Virus record (IMG/VR): IMGVR_UViG_3300015171_000008
Span: 1-47,130 of that record
Direction: 5' to 3' (one strand)
DNA: 47,130 nt
Source of the DNA: a virus
Both the position numbers and the translations under genes were made by a program. The notes under the pieces are model-generated. The model was given only the letters and a program-made list of their open reading frames with translations. It searched no databases and was not told the origin of the DNA. This document shows, piece after piece, positions 14,142-20,875 of the stretch. The first letter of the stretch is position 1; each line of letters begins with the position of its first letter.

Positions 14142-14165
14142 TTGCATGTCAGTCATGCATTTATG

Positions 14166-14726
14166 CTATCCCCATTGCTCAGCCATCGCATTAGCAATTC
14201 CTTGCAATGTTCTACTTCTTTCTTTCCAACGATCAGAACTAGGCGCCATCCGATGAACACGAGCTTCGCGACCATCAACAATATCCGTGGGCTTTAACAC
14301 TGGTAAATTCTTTAACCATAGACAAGTTGCTTTAATCTCGCCATGCCCAAATTGCCACGGCTGGATGATTTGATCTGGCTTTCGTATCCTACTCGATATA
14401 ATTGAAATTGGATTTTCTATTGCAATGCGCTCAATCGGTGCATTCATTAACATTCGAACAAACTCTAATGCCTCCACTTGTTCAACTTGCTTTTCTTTGA
14501 ACCATCTAGCACCACTAACCGCTAGGTGCGTGCAAGGGGGATGTGCAATCATTAAGTCCCATTTCCAACTAGAATTATTTAACCACCATTTTATATCACC
14601 TTCTAAATGCTGCCCACAATATTCATTGTCACACGGCAACAAGTCGCACGACCAGGCGTCATGTCCGCGTTTGCGGAAAGCTTCGCGGACAATGCCACTA
14701 AATTCACAAGCTATCAGGACTTTCAT
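14166..14726 (-). CDS. DNA (cytosine-5) methyltransferase-like protein
   Basis: The 186-residue product has a cofactor-binding start (MKVLIACEFSGIVREAF), an Asp in the second strand (SCDLLP), a Pro-Cys catalytic motif (HPPCTHLAVSGARWF) and the later IENP motif. These follow the order of cytosine-5 methyltransferases. The protein is about half the usual length and lacks a clear target recognition domain, like many phage 'Dcm-type' proteins. It could methylate phage DNA against restriction, or act in modified-base chemistry. The TTGACA promoter at 14733-14761 would start the mRNA near its ATG. Confidence 0.65.
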   Translation of the reverse strand: MKVLIACEFSGIVREAFRKRGHDAWSCDLLPCDNEYCGQHLEGDIKWWLNNSSWKWDLMIAHPPCTHLAVSGARWFKEKQVEQVEALEFVRMLMNAPIERIAIENPISIISSRIRKPDQIIQPWQFGHGEIKATCLWLKNLPVLKPTDIVDGREARVHRMAPSSDRWKERSRTLQGIANAMAEQWG

Positions 14727-14732
14727 AGATTT

Positions 14733-14761
14733 ATCCTATTTGCTTTAACTGGTTATGTCAA
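14733..14761 (-). promoter_or_regulatory. Promoter candidate for methyltransferase gene
   Basis: Minus-strand TTGACA (14756-14761), 17-base spacer, TAGGAT (14733-14738). The predicted start falls close to the ATG at 14726, so the message would be nearly leaderless; no ribosome site is visible. An RTTAAAGT variant (GTTAAAGC, 14742-14749) lies in the spacer. Confidence 0.5.
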
Positions 14762-14840
14762 CTGCGACTTTTACAGTCGTTAGGCTGAAAGTAGTCTTCT
14801 AAGGTTTGCTTACACTTTTACGTATGCTTAAGTACTTGTT

Positions 14841-15107
14841 CTCTCTCTTCTTCTTATATTTCTTATATTTCTTAGGAAGAAGTAATGTTAAGACTATTTA
14901 TACAATGGAGTTATTAAGTATTGCTACTAAACAATTATCTAACAATTAAAATAGAGGGGGTATAGGTGTGCCCTACGTAAGAACCTAAGAAAATAAGAAA
15001 CGCTTTACTTTCATACACTTATCTGTAAGAAGCCCGTAAGAAGCCTAAGAAGTGTCTTTTATATCACACTGTAAGAAACGTAAGAAACGTAATAAACGTA
15101 AGAAATG
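14841..15107. repeat. Iteron-like YTAAGAAR repeats, candidate origin or regulatory region
   Basis: The 400-bp stretch 14727-15127 has no gene. On the plus strand GTAAGAAC, CTAAGAAA, ATAAGAAACG (14973-15002), GTAAGAAGCC twice plus CTAAGAAG (15025-15052), and four copies of GTAAGAAAC or near variants with a 9-base period (15071-15107) recur. A smaller cluster in the opposite direction (TTCTTATA/TTTCTTAT/TTTCTTAG, 14851-14875) lies to the left. The region is AT-rich and borders the replication protein gene. A replication origin is the likeliest role; terminator or regulator binding is also possible. Confidence 0.6.
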
Positions 15108-15127
15108 TAACCTCTCATAACTACCAA

Positions 15128-17464
15128 CTATTCCTTTAATATATCGGTATTGCTAACGACAAATGCCTTTTGAATTGTCCCGTATTTATCTACAAGCTGT
15201 GCTCTGCCAACCTCTCTTATCTTATCACTATCAACTAGCGTCTGCATTGCCTTCTTTAGTGCATTGGTTGCACCAATCTTATCATTCTTAAACGCCGCAT
15301 TGTTAGCTAATCTCTTGTTGAGATATACATAAGGAATAACCTTCTCATAGTGCATTTTCTGATGACTGGAATACTTAGAAACATAATCCCAATCCTTGAC
15401 AACGTATTCACGAATAACACGAATCATCTCATTAATCTGTTTTATCTCTTGTGTATTAGCTCCAATTTCACCAGATTCAAACTTACTCGATAGCATCTTA
15501 ATATCACGCTCAATCAATCCCATTGACCATTTAACAAGTTCGGCCGTAATGATTGGATCATTCATATTAACACCAACTGCTAATAATCCAGATAAACGCA
15601 TTACTTTCATGTGGGCACGATTCCACAATTCCGCTATAACATCATCAGAGGAGAAATTTATTTGCTTAGTTGTTTTCTTATCATAATCACGCAGCATTAA
15701 CCTTGCTTCATCGTCGCAAGCAATAGAAATAACTGACTTTTTATACATGATGGTTTCGCAATATGCAACAAGCGATGCAAAACGTTCAACCAACGGCATG
15801 GATGGCTGAATACTTTCATGACCTTCGTTTAGCTCAACTCTTTCGCCGCTATATTCAATAATTAAAAATCTAGGGAGAAGTCCCATTGAAATCATATCTT
15901 CATTGAGTATTGAATGAAAAATCTTTGGGGTACTTTCTCCGACAATTGATAGGGCTGGATTTTCTGTTAATCCAACGCTATCTTCTGACTTAGAATAGAT
16001 TGAGCCTTGCAACGTTTGCCCATGACCTGACTTATTGTATAGATCGAGTAACATCTGATAGAGCATCTTATCTGCGGAGTTAGCATACTTATTACTAATG
16101 CGATCTATGGTGATTCCAAATTCACCAAGAACAGAAACAAAGCAATTGGACGTTTTAGCTAGATGCTTGACCAATGCTTGACCGCTATTGATAATGGCCG
16201 GACCACGAAAACGCGGTGACGTTGGCACTTGCATTTTAATTGAGTTCATTAGCTTATCAATACCGGATGCTGCCGACTCTTTGCCACGTCCTGTCTTAGC
16301 CAATAGCAGGACGTATTGATTAAGTCCGGTGCCACTGATATTGAATGCGCGACCTGTGACGCCAGCCATTAGTCCTATCGCTGCGGCCAATGCAATTTCT
16401 GGAACAGGGCGCGGAGCGGCTTGATAGATAAATTGGGCGATTTCGCCCAGGAGGCCTGGGGGAAGGATTAGAGAACTAGACTGATTAGATATGGATAAAA
16501 TAACATTATGCACAACGCCATTGATAGGAATATTATTGTTAGAACTTGACACATTCTTTTGAATCTGATCATTTGCCATAGCCTTATCAATCGCTATCTT
16601 AAATCCATCAAAGTCGAGCGGAGGCAGCATTCTATCGAATGATTTATTGATCATCCAATTGAGATAGTCGTTCCTCTTAGCCTTGTCTCTACTTCCCAAC
16701 TTAGATTGTCTGAAAATACGTTGTATTTGATTTCTATTTTGCGTATAAAAGGCCACAATATCAATAAATGCAAAATCTGCCTCAGATTGAGATTTATAGT
16801 TACTTTGCCATTCGCCCTCATTGAGAAGTTTAAATTTTTCTCCATTTGCAGCATTAGCGGCTTGTTCGATAACTTGCACGTCAGTTTGCTTTTCACTGTC
16901 ATCACCTTTGAATATGTGAATGGCTGGCGCACCAGCGCCCATTTGCTCCCACAACTGCATCAGCATTGATTGCCGTTCAACAATTGGTCTCGATTGGCCC
17001 GTTGAGGGGTAGACATTACCAGTCATCGTAAAATAACGCTGACTGGAATAGATTTCGATATTGGAACGACGACGGCCTTGCGGCACTATGCCCTTGACTA
17101 CAACGTGTAGCCCTTTGCCAGACGGACTAATTTCACTATAACTATCGAACTCATGATAAATTTTAATCTGACGGTCTAACGCTACCTGATCGCCGGCGGT
17201 ATCGTCTAAATCAATGCCCGAAAAAGGATCGCTATCACTGAAAACAAATCCCAAACCGTTATAGTCGCCAACAGCATTAAGAGCACTACCGAAATCAGTC
17301 CAAGTGTGAGGATCGGTAACGCTGGCGTGTGTTCCTGTCTTTGCATTGTAAGGCACCTTAGTTGGTTTTGCTGCGCCAATATCTTCGTATTTCCATACGA
17401 TCCATTGTGGTAAAGACTTTAATTCATCAGGAATGTTGTCATATTGAGAAGATGACACAGCCAA
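15128..17464 (-). CDS. Primase-like protein with DUF3987-type ATPase region
   Basis: The 778-residue protein has an N-terminal region (residues 1-160) like the PrimPol-linked domains of phage replication proteins: LPQWIVWKYED, GLGFVFSDSDPFSGIDLDD and SPSGKGLHVVVKG. From about residue 330 it matches DUF3987 proteins: LPPGLLGEIAQFIYQ, then a P-loop-like LLLAKTGRGKESA and a conserved ESTPKIFHSIL. Such proteins act as primase-helicase or helicase loaders in phage replication. The stop at 15128 abuts the iteron region. It starts near 17464, just inside the RHH regulator. Confidence 0.75.
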   Translation of the reverse strand: MAVSSSQYDNIPDELKSLPQWIVWKYEDIGAAKPTKVPYNAKTGTHASVTDPHTWTDFGSALNAVGDYNGLGFVFSDSDPFSGIDLDDTAGDQVALDRQIKIYHEFDSYSEISPSGKGLHVVVKGIVPQGRRRSNIEIYSSQRYFTMTGNVYPSTGQSRPIVERQSMLMQLWEQMGAGAPAIHIFKGDDSEKQTDVQVIEQAANAANGEKFKLLNEGEWQSNYKSQSEADFAFIDIVAFYTQNRNQIQRIFRQSKLGSRDKAKRNDYLNWMINKSFDRMLPPLDFDGFKIAIDKAMANDQIQKNVSSSNNNIPINGVVHNVILSISNQSSSLILPPGLLGEIAQFIYQAAPRPVPEIALAAAIGLMAGVTGRAFNISGTGLNQYVLLLAKTGRGKESAASGIDKLMNSIKMQVPTSPRFRGPAIINSGQALVKHLAKTSNCFVSVLGEFGITIDRISNKYANSADKMLYQMLLDLYNKSGHGQTLQGSIYSKSEDSVGLTENPALSIVGESTPKIFHSILNEDMISMGLLPRFLIIEYSGERVELNEGHESIQPSMPLVERFASLVAYCETIMYKKSVISIACDDEARLMLRDYDKKTTKQINFSSDDVIAELWNRAHMKVMRLSGLLAVGVNMNDPIITAELVKWSMGLIERDIKMLSSKFESGEIGANTQEIKQINEMIRVIREYVVKDWDYVSKYSSHQKMHYEKVIPYVYLNKRLANNAAFKNDKIGATNALKKAMQTLVDSDKIREVGRAQLVDKYGTIQKAFVVSNTDILKE

Positions 17465-17495
17465 CCCCGCGCAAAAGGAGAAAGAATGAGGCTAG

Positions 17496-17663
17496 CTAAG
17501 TGGCTTGCTCGGAATGCTGGCGCACTATAATTCTTAAAACTTCTGATATGGATAGGCGTTTGTCTAAGCGACGCTCTAGCTTAATGCGAGCCTCGGTTAA
17601 CAGGCGGTCATCCTCGATTTCGAGATAAGCCACCACTCGGCGCAGTTCTGATTTTTTTGTCAT
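17496..17663 (-). CDS. Ribbon-helix-helix DNA-binding protein
   Basis: The 55-residue protein (MTKKSELRRVVAYLEIEDDR, then LERRLDKRLSISEVLRIIVR) matches Arc/MetJ/CopG-type ribbon-helix-helix regulators: a basic beta strand, then two helices. I use the ATG at 17663 rather than an upstream in-frame start at 17801, since the extension contains the divergent promoters. The -10 element at 17670-17675 would place the transcript start at or near this ATG. It likely represses both divergent promoters, as in other phage control regions. This is inference. Confidence 0.7.
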   Translation of the reverse strand: MTKKSELRRVVAYLEIEDDRLLTEARIKLERRLDKRLSISEVLRIIVRQHSEQAT

Positions 17664-17669
17664 AGTTCC

Positions 17670-17698
17670 GCCATAACCGACTAGGCTCTGCGTGTCAA
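17670..17698 (-). promoter_or_regulatory. Leftward promoter of the RHH gene
   Basis: Minus-strand TTGACA (17693-17698), 17-base spacer, TATGGC (17670-17675). It faces away from the rightward promoter at 17722-17750. Its -35 and that of the other promoter form a perfect inverted repeat GTGTCAA...TTGACAC, a natural repressor site. Confidence 0.5.
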
Positions 17699-17721
17699 CG
17701 TGAATTTTGTGAACATTGTGC

Positions 17722-17750
17722 TTGACACGTCTTTTTCCATAGGCTAGACC
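17722..17750 (+). promoter_or_regulatory. Rightward promoter of the structured RNA and replication genes
   Basis: TTGACA (17722-17727), 17-base spacer, TAGACC (17745-17750). The -10 is weak (three of six). The predicted transcript start, about 17757, falls at the first base of the first hairpin (17758) of the structured region. Confidence 0.5.
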
Positions 17751-17756
17751 GTCAAT

Positions 17757-18050
17757 CGCTTGCCAACGATCCCTTGCTCGGCAAGCAGGCTGTACCGGCA
17801 ACCTTAAGGCGGCGATGACTCATGCATTGGACTGCCACCGGGGAGTTACGTCCATGCTGCGGTGCTGGGGCATGAAAACGGCGAATGCCTTACTTAATAA
17901 GGCTACCGGCACAACAATTCCTCGAAAGGGGAATAGCTAGCTTGATGTTCGGCTATTAACCATGAACCCGGGTCAGGCATACCGTAAGTCCTAGGGAAGG
18001 GTCGATAAATCGACTGCTTGATACCCGCAATGCCAAGCTAGCTTTAATTA
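17757..18050 (+). ncRNA. Putative structured non-coding RNA or long structured leader
   Basis: About 290 bases without a plausible gene hold many stable helices. GCTTGCC/GGCAAGC pair at 17758-17764 and 17780-17786. A bulged 8-bp stem runs 17824-17832/17850-17857, and its loop can pair with downstream CGGTG (17836-17840/17860-17864), a pseudoknot. GGCAT/ATGCC pair at 17869-17873/17885-17889, and GCCTTA/TAAGGC at 17887-17892/17898-17903. A 7-bp hairpin with GAAA tetraloop spans 17917-17934. AGCTAGCTTG/CAAGCTAGCT, 10 bp, pair long-range at 17935-17944/18034-18043. GTCGA/TCGAC with a TAAA loop lies at about 18001-18014. The region seems richer in GC than its flanks. No known family is assigned; ORF-less HEARO-type RNAs are worth testing. 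Confidence 0.65.
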
Positions 18051-18062
18051 TTTGGAGATCAA

Positions 18063-18203
18063 ATGAAACTTCCCTATTGGATTCAAACAGGAAAGCATTT
18101 CATTTGGTATCGAAAAGTACGCGAATGCCGCGATTACTGGAATGCACGTTGGGTTCACTATTTGACAATTGGACCTAAAACTTTCAAATGGGAAACCAAA
18201 TGA
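18063..18203 (+). CDS. 46-residue Trp/Lys-rich protein
   Basis: The ATG at 18063 follows TTGGAG at a good distance, just after the structured RNA. The product (MKLPYWIQTGKHFIWYRKVR, then DYWNARWVHYLTIG) is rich in Trp, Tyr and Lys and looks like a small beta fold. Its TGA overlaps the ATG of the next gene (18200) as ATGA. It is the first gene of the rightward operon. Function unknown. Confidence 0.6.
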   Translation: MKLPYWIQTGKHFIWYRKVRECRDYWNARWVHYLTIGPKTFKWETK

Positions 18204-18478
18204 CTACAAATAAATCACGTCTAGTTAAAGTTAAATCAGCCGACGAACCGTGGAATTACATTCATCTAGTTGATGGCACAGTCATTACGACACGTCACAT
18301 TGTTATTGGTGTATTGCAAGTGCTAGATGAAAGTGGCAATCCGATTGTCGATGCAACCGGAGCAATTCAATATGGTGTTGCCTACAATATCATTGTCTGC
18401 GTTGAAAGCTCGCCGATGATTGAGGAAAGGCAAATTGATATATCTCCCGGATTGCGTCCCTTGTTAAAGGTGAATTAA
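18200..18478 (+). CDS. Hypothetical 92-residue protein
   Basis: The start at 18200 overlaps the stop of the previous gene; an upstream ATG at 18188 is less well placed. The product is beta-rich (WNYIHLVDGTVITTRHIVIG, QYGVAYNIIVCVESSPMIEE) with a Pro-rich end. No family recognised. It may be a small binding protein of the early operon. Confidence 0.55.
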   Translation: MTTNKSRLVKVKSADEPWNYIHLVDGTVITTRHIVIGVLQVLDESGNPIVDATGAIQYGVAYNIIVCVESSPMIEERQIDISPGLRPLLKVN

Positions 18479-18479
18479 A

Positions 18480-19007
18480 ATGACCGAATGGGGAACCGGC
18501 TGGAATGTACCGCCACAAATGTTAAATCCTACGGCGCCACCTAAAAACCCATGGGACTTGCTAAACCAAGATCAGTTGCTAATGGAACACGACGCTTTGC
18601 AAAAGCAAATTGCAAAGCTAAAAGAAACTGAAATGGAGTTACGCAAGTACATTGTCGATAGGGCGTTTCCGAATAAGCATGAGGGAATGAATACGCTCGA
18701 ATTGGGCAATGGCTATGAGTTAAAAGCGAATATAAAATTTAATTACAAGCTGGCTGACAATAAAGTTGTGGAAGATTGCTTGGATCGTATTGCGCTAACG
18801 GGCAATCAAGGGGCATTCATTGCCGAACGCTTAGTGTCCTGGAAACCTTCATTCCTTGTAACAGAGTACAGGGTGTTGCAGGAAGAAGCTAAAGAAGGTT
18901 CGGACGCAGCTAAGGCAATCTTGAAGATTGTAAACGATGAAATGCTTGTAATTTTAGAAGCGGCGCCAGAGTTAAAGATTAAAGAGCCTCGAAAGGCTAA
19001 GAAATAA
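18480..19007 (+). CDS. Conserved phage protein preceding Sak4-like ATPase
   Basis: The 175-residue protein has an acidic, Pro-rich N-terminus, a coiled coil around residues 30-60 (LLMEHDALQKQIAKLKETEM), and a conserved C-terminal region (LVSWKPSFLVTEYRVLQEEA). The pattern is typical of a protein family found directly before Sak4-like ATPases in phage recombination clusters. It probably works with that ATPase. The name of the family is not certain to me. The stop is next to the ATPase start. Confidence 0.6.
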   Translation: MTEWGTGWNVPPQMLNPTAPPKNPWDLLNQDQLLMEHDALQKQIAKLKETEMELRKYIVDRAFPNKHEGMNTLELGNGYELKANIKFNYKLADNKVVEDCLDRIALTGNQGAFIAERLVSWKPSFLVTEYRVLQEEAKEGSDAAKAILKIVNDEMLVILEAAPELKIKEPRKAKK

Positions 19008-19691
19008 ATGCAACAATCTGATCTAAGGCCCGCTAAAGTATTTGCCCAACAGTTTGGGGTTAAAGCTATTACATTCGGTGGCCCTGGTAGCGGTAAAACG
19101 CCCATTATTAACACTTGCCCGCGTCCATTATTATTAGCCACAGAACCCGGACTGCTATCAATGCGCGGCAGCAATGTGCCCACATATTTAGGATTCGACA
19201 CCAAATCGATTGATGACTTCTTTGCTTGGTTTTTTAGTTCAAATGAAACTAAAAATTTTGATACGTTGGCTATTGACAGTTCAAGCCAAATGGCGGACAC
19301 GTATTTGCAAGGCGCATTAAGCGGTAAAAGCAAAAGTGGCAATAAAATGCACGGATTGGCAGCTTACGGCGAAATGGCAACCGAAACAATAAAGCACCTT
19401 CGTCCTCTTTATTATACTCGTGAAAAGCATGTCTATATGATCGCCAAGGAAACAGTTAGCGATAGTGGATTTAAAAAGCCGTATTGGCCTGGACAACAAT
19501 TAAACGCTGACGTTCCATTCCTCTATGATGAAATCCTTCACCTAGGAATCCATAACGTGCCGAGTATGGGACAAGTTAAAAGCTTCCAATGTCAAGGATC
19601 AATTGATGTTATGGCGCGTGATCGCACGGGGAGCTTATCGAACTATGAGCCGCCGGATTTTGGCGCGTTAATCAAGAAATGTATGAGTTAA
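19008..19691 (+). CDS. Sak4-like RecA-fold ATPase (recombination)
   Basis: The 227-residue protein has a Walker A motif (FGGPGSGKTP, residues 25-34), a Walker B-like strand with TLAIDSSSQMADT, and a compact RecA core with no DNA-binding C-terminal domain. This matches the Sak4/AAA_24 ATPases of phage single-strand annealing systems, which work with an SSB. The adjoining ssDNA-binding protein and nuclease genes support that. The acting residues are not otherwise altered. The next gene starts 2 bases after its stop. Confidence 0.75.
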   Translation: MQQSDLRPAKVFAQQFGVKAITFGGPGSGKTPIINTCPRPLLLATEPGLLSMRGSNVPTYLGFDTKSIDDFFAWFFSSNETKNFDTLAIDSSSQMADTYLQGALSGKSKSGNKMHGLAAYGEMATETIKHLRPLYYTREKHVYMIAKETVSDSGFKKPYWPGQQLNADVPFLYDEILHLGIHNVPSMGQVKSFQCQGSIDVMARDRTGSLSNYEPPDFGALIKKCMS

Positions 19692-19693
19692 AC

Positions 19694-20059
19694 ATGCCAG
19701 ACGATTATGTATTTCCAAGCACTCCTAGTGAGAAAGTTATTCACACTAGTAGCGGATCACAACTCACGTATGATAAACTAGCAAAGGAAAGACCAATGAA
19801 CGATAGGAAAGAAACGGAAGAAAGAATGGAATTGCCGAAAGCGTTAAAGCTGGAAATCACAGGCTATCGCAAACTGAATGAGGAAGAAACCACCTTAATT
19901 AACTTGCGCAAGAATGAAGCAATTCAGGTAGGAGAAATTATCACCAATCTTGAAACACGAACCGATATTGACAAACGCTGGCTCGCCATCGCCAAAACCG
20001 ATTTACAAAAGGGCTTCATGGCTCTTGTGCGAAGTATCGCTAAACCCGAAACCTTCTAA
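19694..20059 (+). CDS. acb2: Acb2/Tad1 hairpin-family anti-CBASS protein
   Basis: The last 70 residues carry the Acb2 hairpin signature: TGYRKLNEEETTLINL, then DKRWLAIAKTDLQKGFMALV with ending RSIAKPETF. Acb2 proteins from Pseudomonas phages and T4 Vs.4 bind cyclic oligonucleotide signals as hexameric sponges and block CBASS and related defences. The first 35 codons (MPDDYVFPSTPSEKVIHTSS) are extra compared with those proteins. A second start at 19796 with AAAGGAAAG upstream would give the usual 87-residue length, so which start is used is open. Confidence 0.8.
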   Translation: MPDDYVFPSTPSEKVIHTSSGSQLTYDKLAKERPMNDRKETEERMELPKALKLEITGYRKLNEEETTLINLRKNEAIQVGEIITNLETRTDIDKRWLAIAKTDLQKGFMALVRSIAKPETF

Positions 20060-20072
20060 CGGAGAACAATCT

Positions 20073-20716
20073 ATGTCAGGTATTCTATTCAATGCCCGTG
20101 ACCACCAGCCCCAACAGGGCGGTGGAGTTGCCCACCCTGTTGGTACATTTGATGCTCAAATTACCAATACGTCAGCGCAAAAGACTAAGGACGGTTCCGG
20201 TACAATGTTCGTTGTTGAGTTAACGACACCGGGCGGTAGAACCAAAGCCAGCAAGCAGTTGAAATTGCCAATAAGGAGTTATCGGCATTATGCCATAGTG
20301 TGGGCATTTTCTCAATCTCTGCGCCGACTGATGCCCAAGGCAATTTGGACATGCCTAATGTTGGCAAGGAAATGCGGGGTTCCAGGCTGAAAATTGAAGT
20401 TGGTTTTCAGATTGACAAGGAAACCAAACAGCCTACAGCTTATACCGAAGTCAAAAAGGTGCTGGACGTACAAGGCAATGAGCCTGGACGTGCGGCAGCA
20501 GTGCCACAGCCTCAGCAGCAACCCGTTGTTAATCAGCAGGCGCCACCCGCTCAGAACGGGGCATGGGCAGGCCAACCTCAAAATAACGCACCAGCTAACG
20601 GCGCTGGCGGCTGGCAACCGGGTCCAACGCAGCAGCCTGGACCGGCAGCACAGCCGGGAGGCTGGACGCAGCAGCCGACACAGGGCAATCAAGCGCCGCC
20701 TTGGGGCAATCGGTAA
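20073..20716 (+). pseudogene. DUF669-like ssDNA-binding protein gene, frameshifted
   Basis: The ATG at 20073 has GGAGAA upstream. The first frame encodes about 56 good residues (HPVGTFDAQITNTSAQKTKD, then MFVVELTTPGGR) and then runs into a poor tail ending at 20390. In the -1 frame from 20240 to 20716 the family match resumes: NQSQQAVEIANKELSALCHS, then GIFSISAPTDAQGNLDMP. In DUF669-type proteins a strand ending in N-L-W-N is expected between these parts; it is absent, so several codons plus a frame are lost. The C-terminus is Gln/Pro/Gly-rich. A sequencing or assembly error is possible for such a core gene. Confidence 0.7.
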
Positions 20717-20791
20717 CCAGAGCCAATGCGGGCTATCGCGCGATCAGCGGCTTAACACCGTAGGCCAACAGACCTGATAGCTAACTTAATT

Positions 20792-20817
20792 AATAGGGCT
20801 TCAGCCCTATTATTTTA
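20792..20817 (+). terminator. Factor-independent terminator
   Basis: AATAGGGCT (20792-20800) and AGCCCTATT (20803-20811) are a perfect 9-bp inverted repeat, followed by ATTTT. It lies after the ssDNA-binding gene and could attenuate transcription into the nuclease and helicase genes. Confidence 0.75.
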
Positions 20818-20833
20818 AATGGAGAATGAGAAA

Positions 20834-20875
20834 ATGCCATACCAACATAGAATATTTGTAGCATTCTATGATTAA
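20834..20875 (+). CDS. 13-residue leader peptide overlapping nuclease start
   Basis: The ATG at 20834 is preceded by GGAG 9 bases upstream and is followed by 12 codons (MPYQHRIFVAFYD) and TAA. The nuclease start at 20868 lies 8 bases inside this frame and has no ribosome site of its own. This arrangement suggests that leader translation controls the nuclease gene. Confidence 0.4.
   Translation: MPYQHRIFVAFYD

Noticed and set aside
14841-15107. CRISPR array
   Set aside because: The repeats are 8-10 bases with short irregular spacing and degenerate copies; there are no spacers of usable length.
17664-17801. N-terminal extension of the RHH protein to 17801
   Set aside because: The extension covers both divergent -35 boxes and reads as a basic, low-quality sequence; the ATG at 17663 gives a normal RHH length.
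17757-18050. Firm assignment of the RNA to HEARO, group I intron or another named class
   Set aside because: I cannot recall conserved cores well enough to match; no IscB/IsrB gene or split exon is adjacent.
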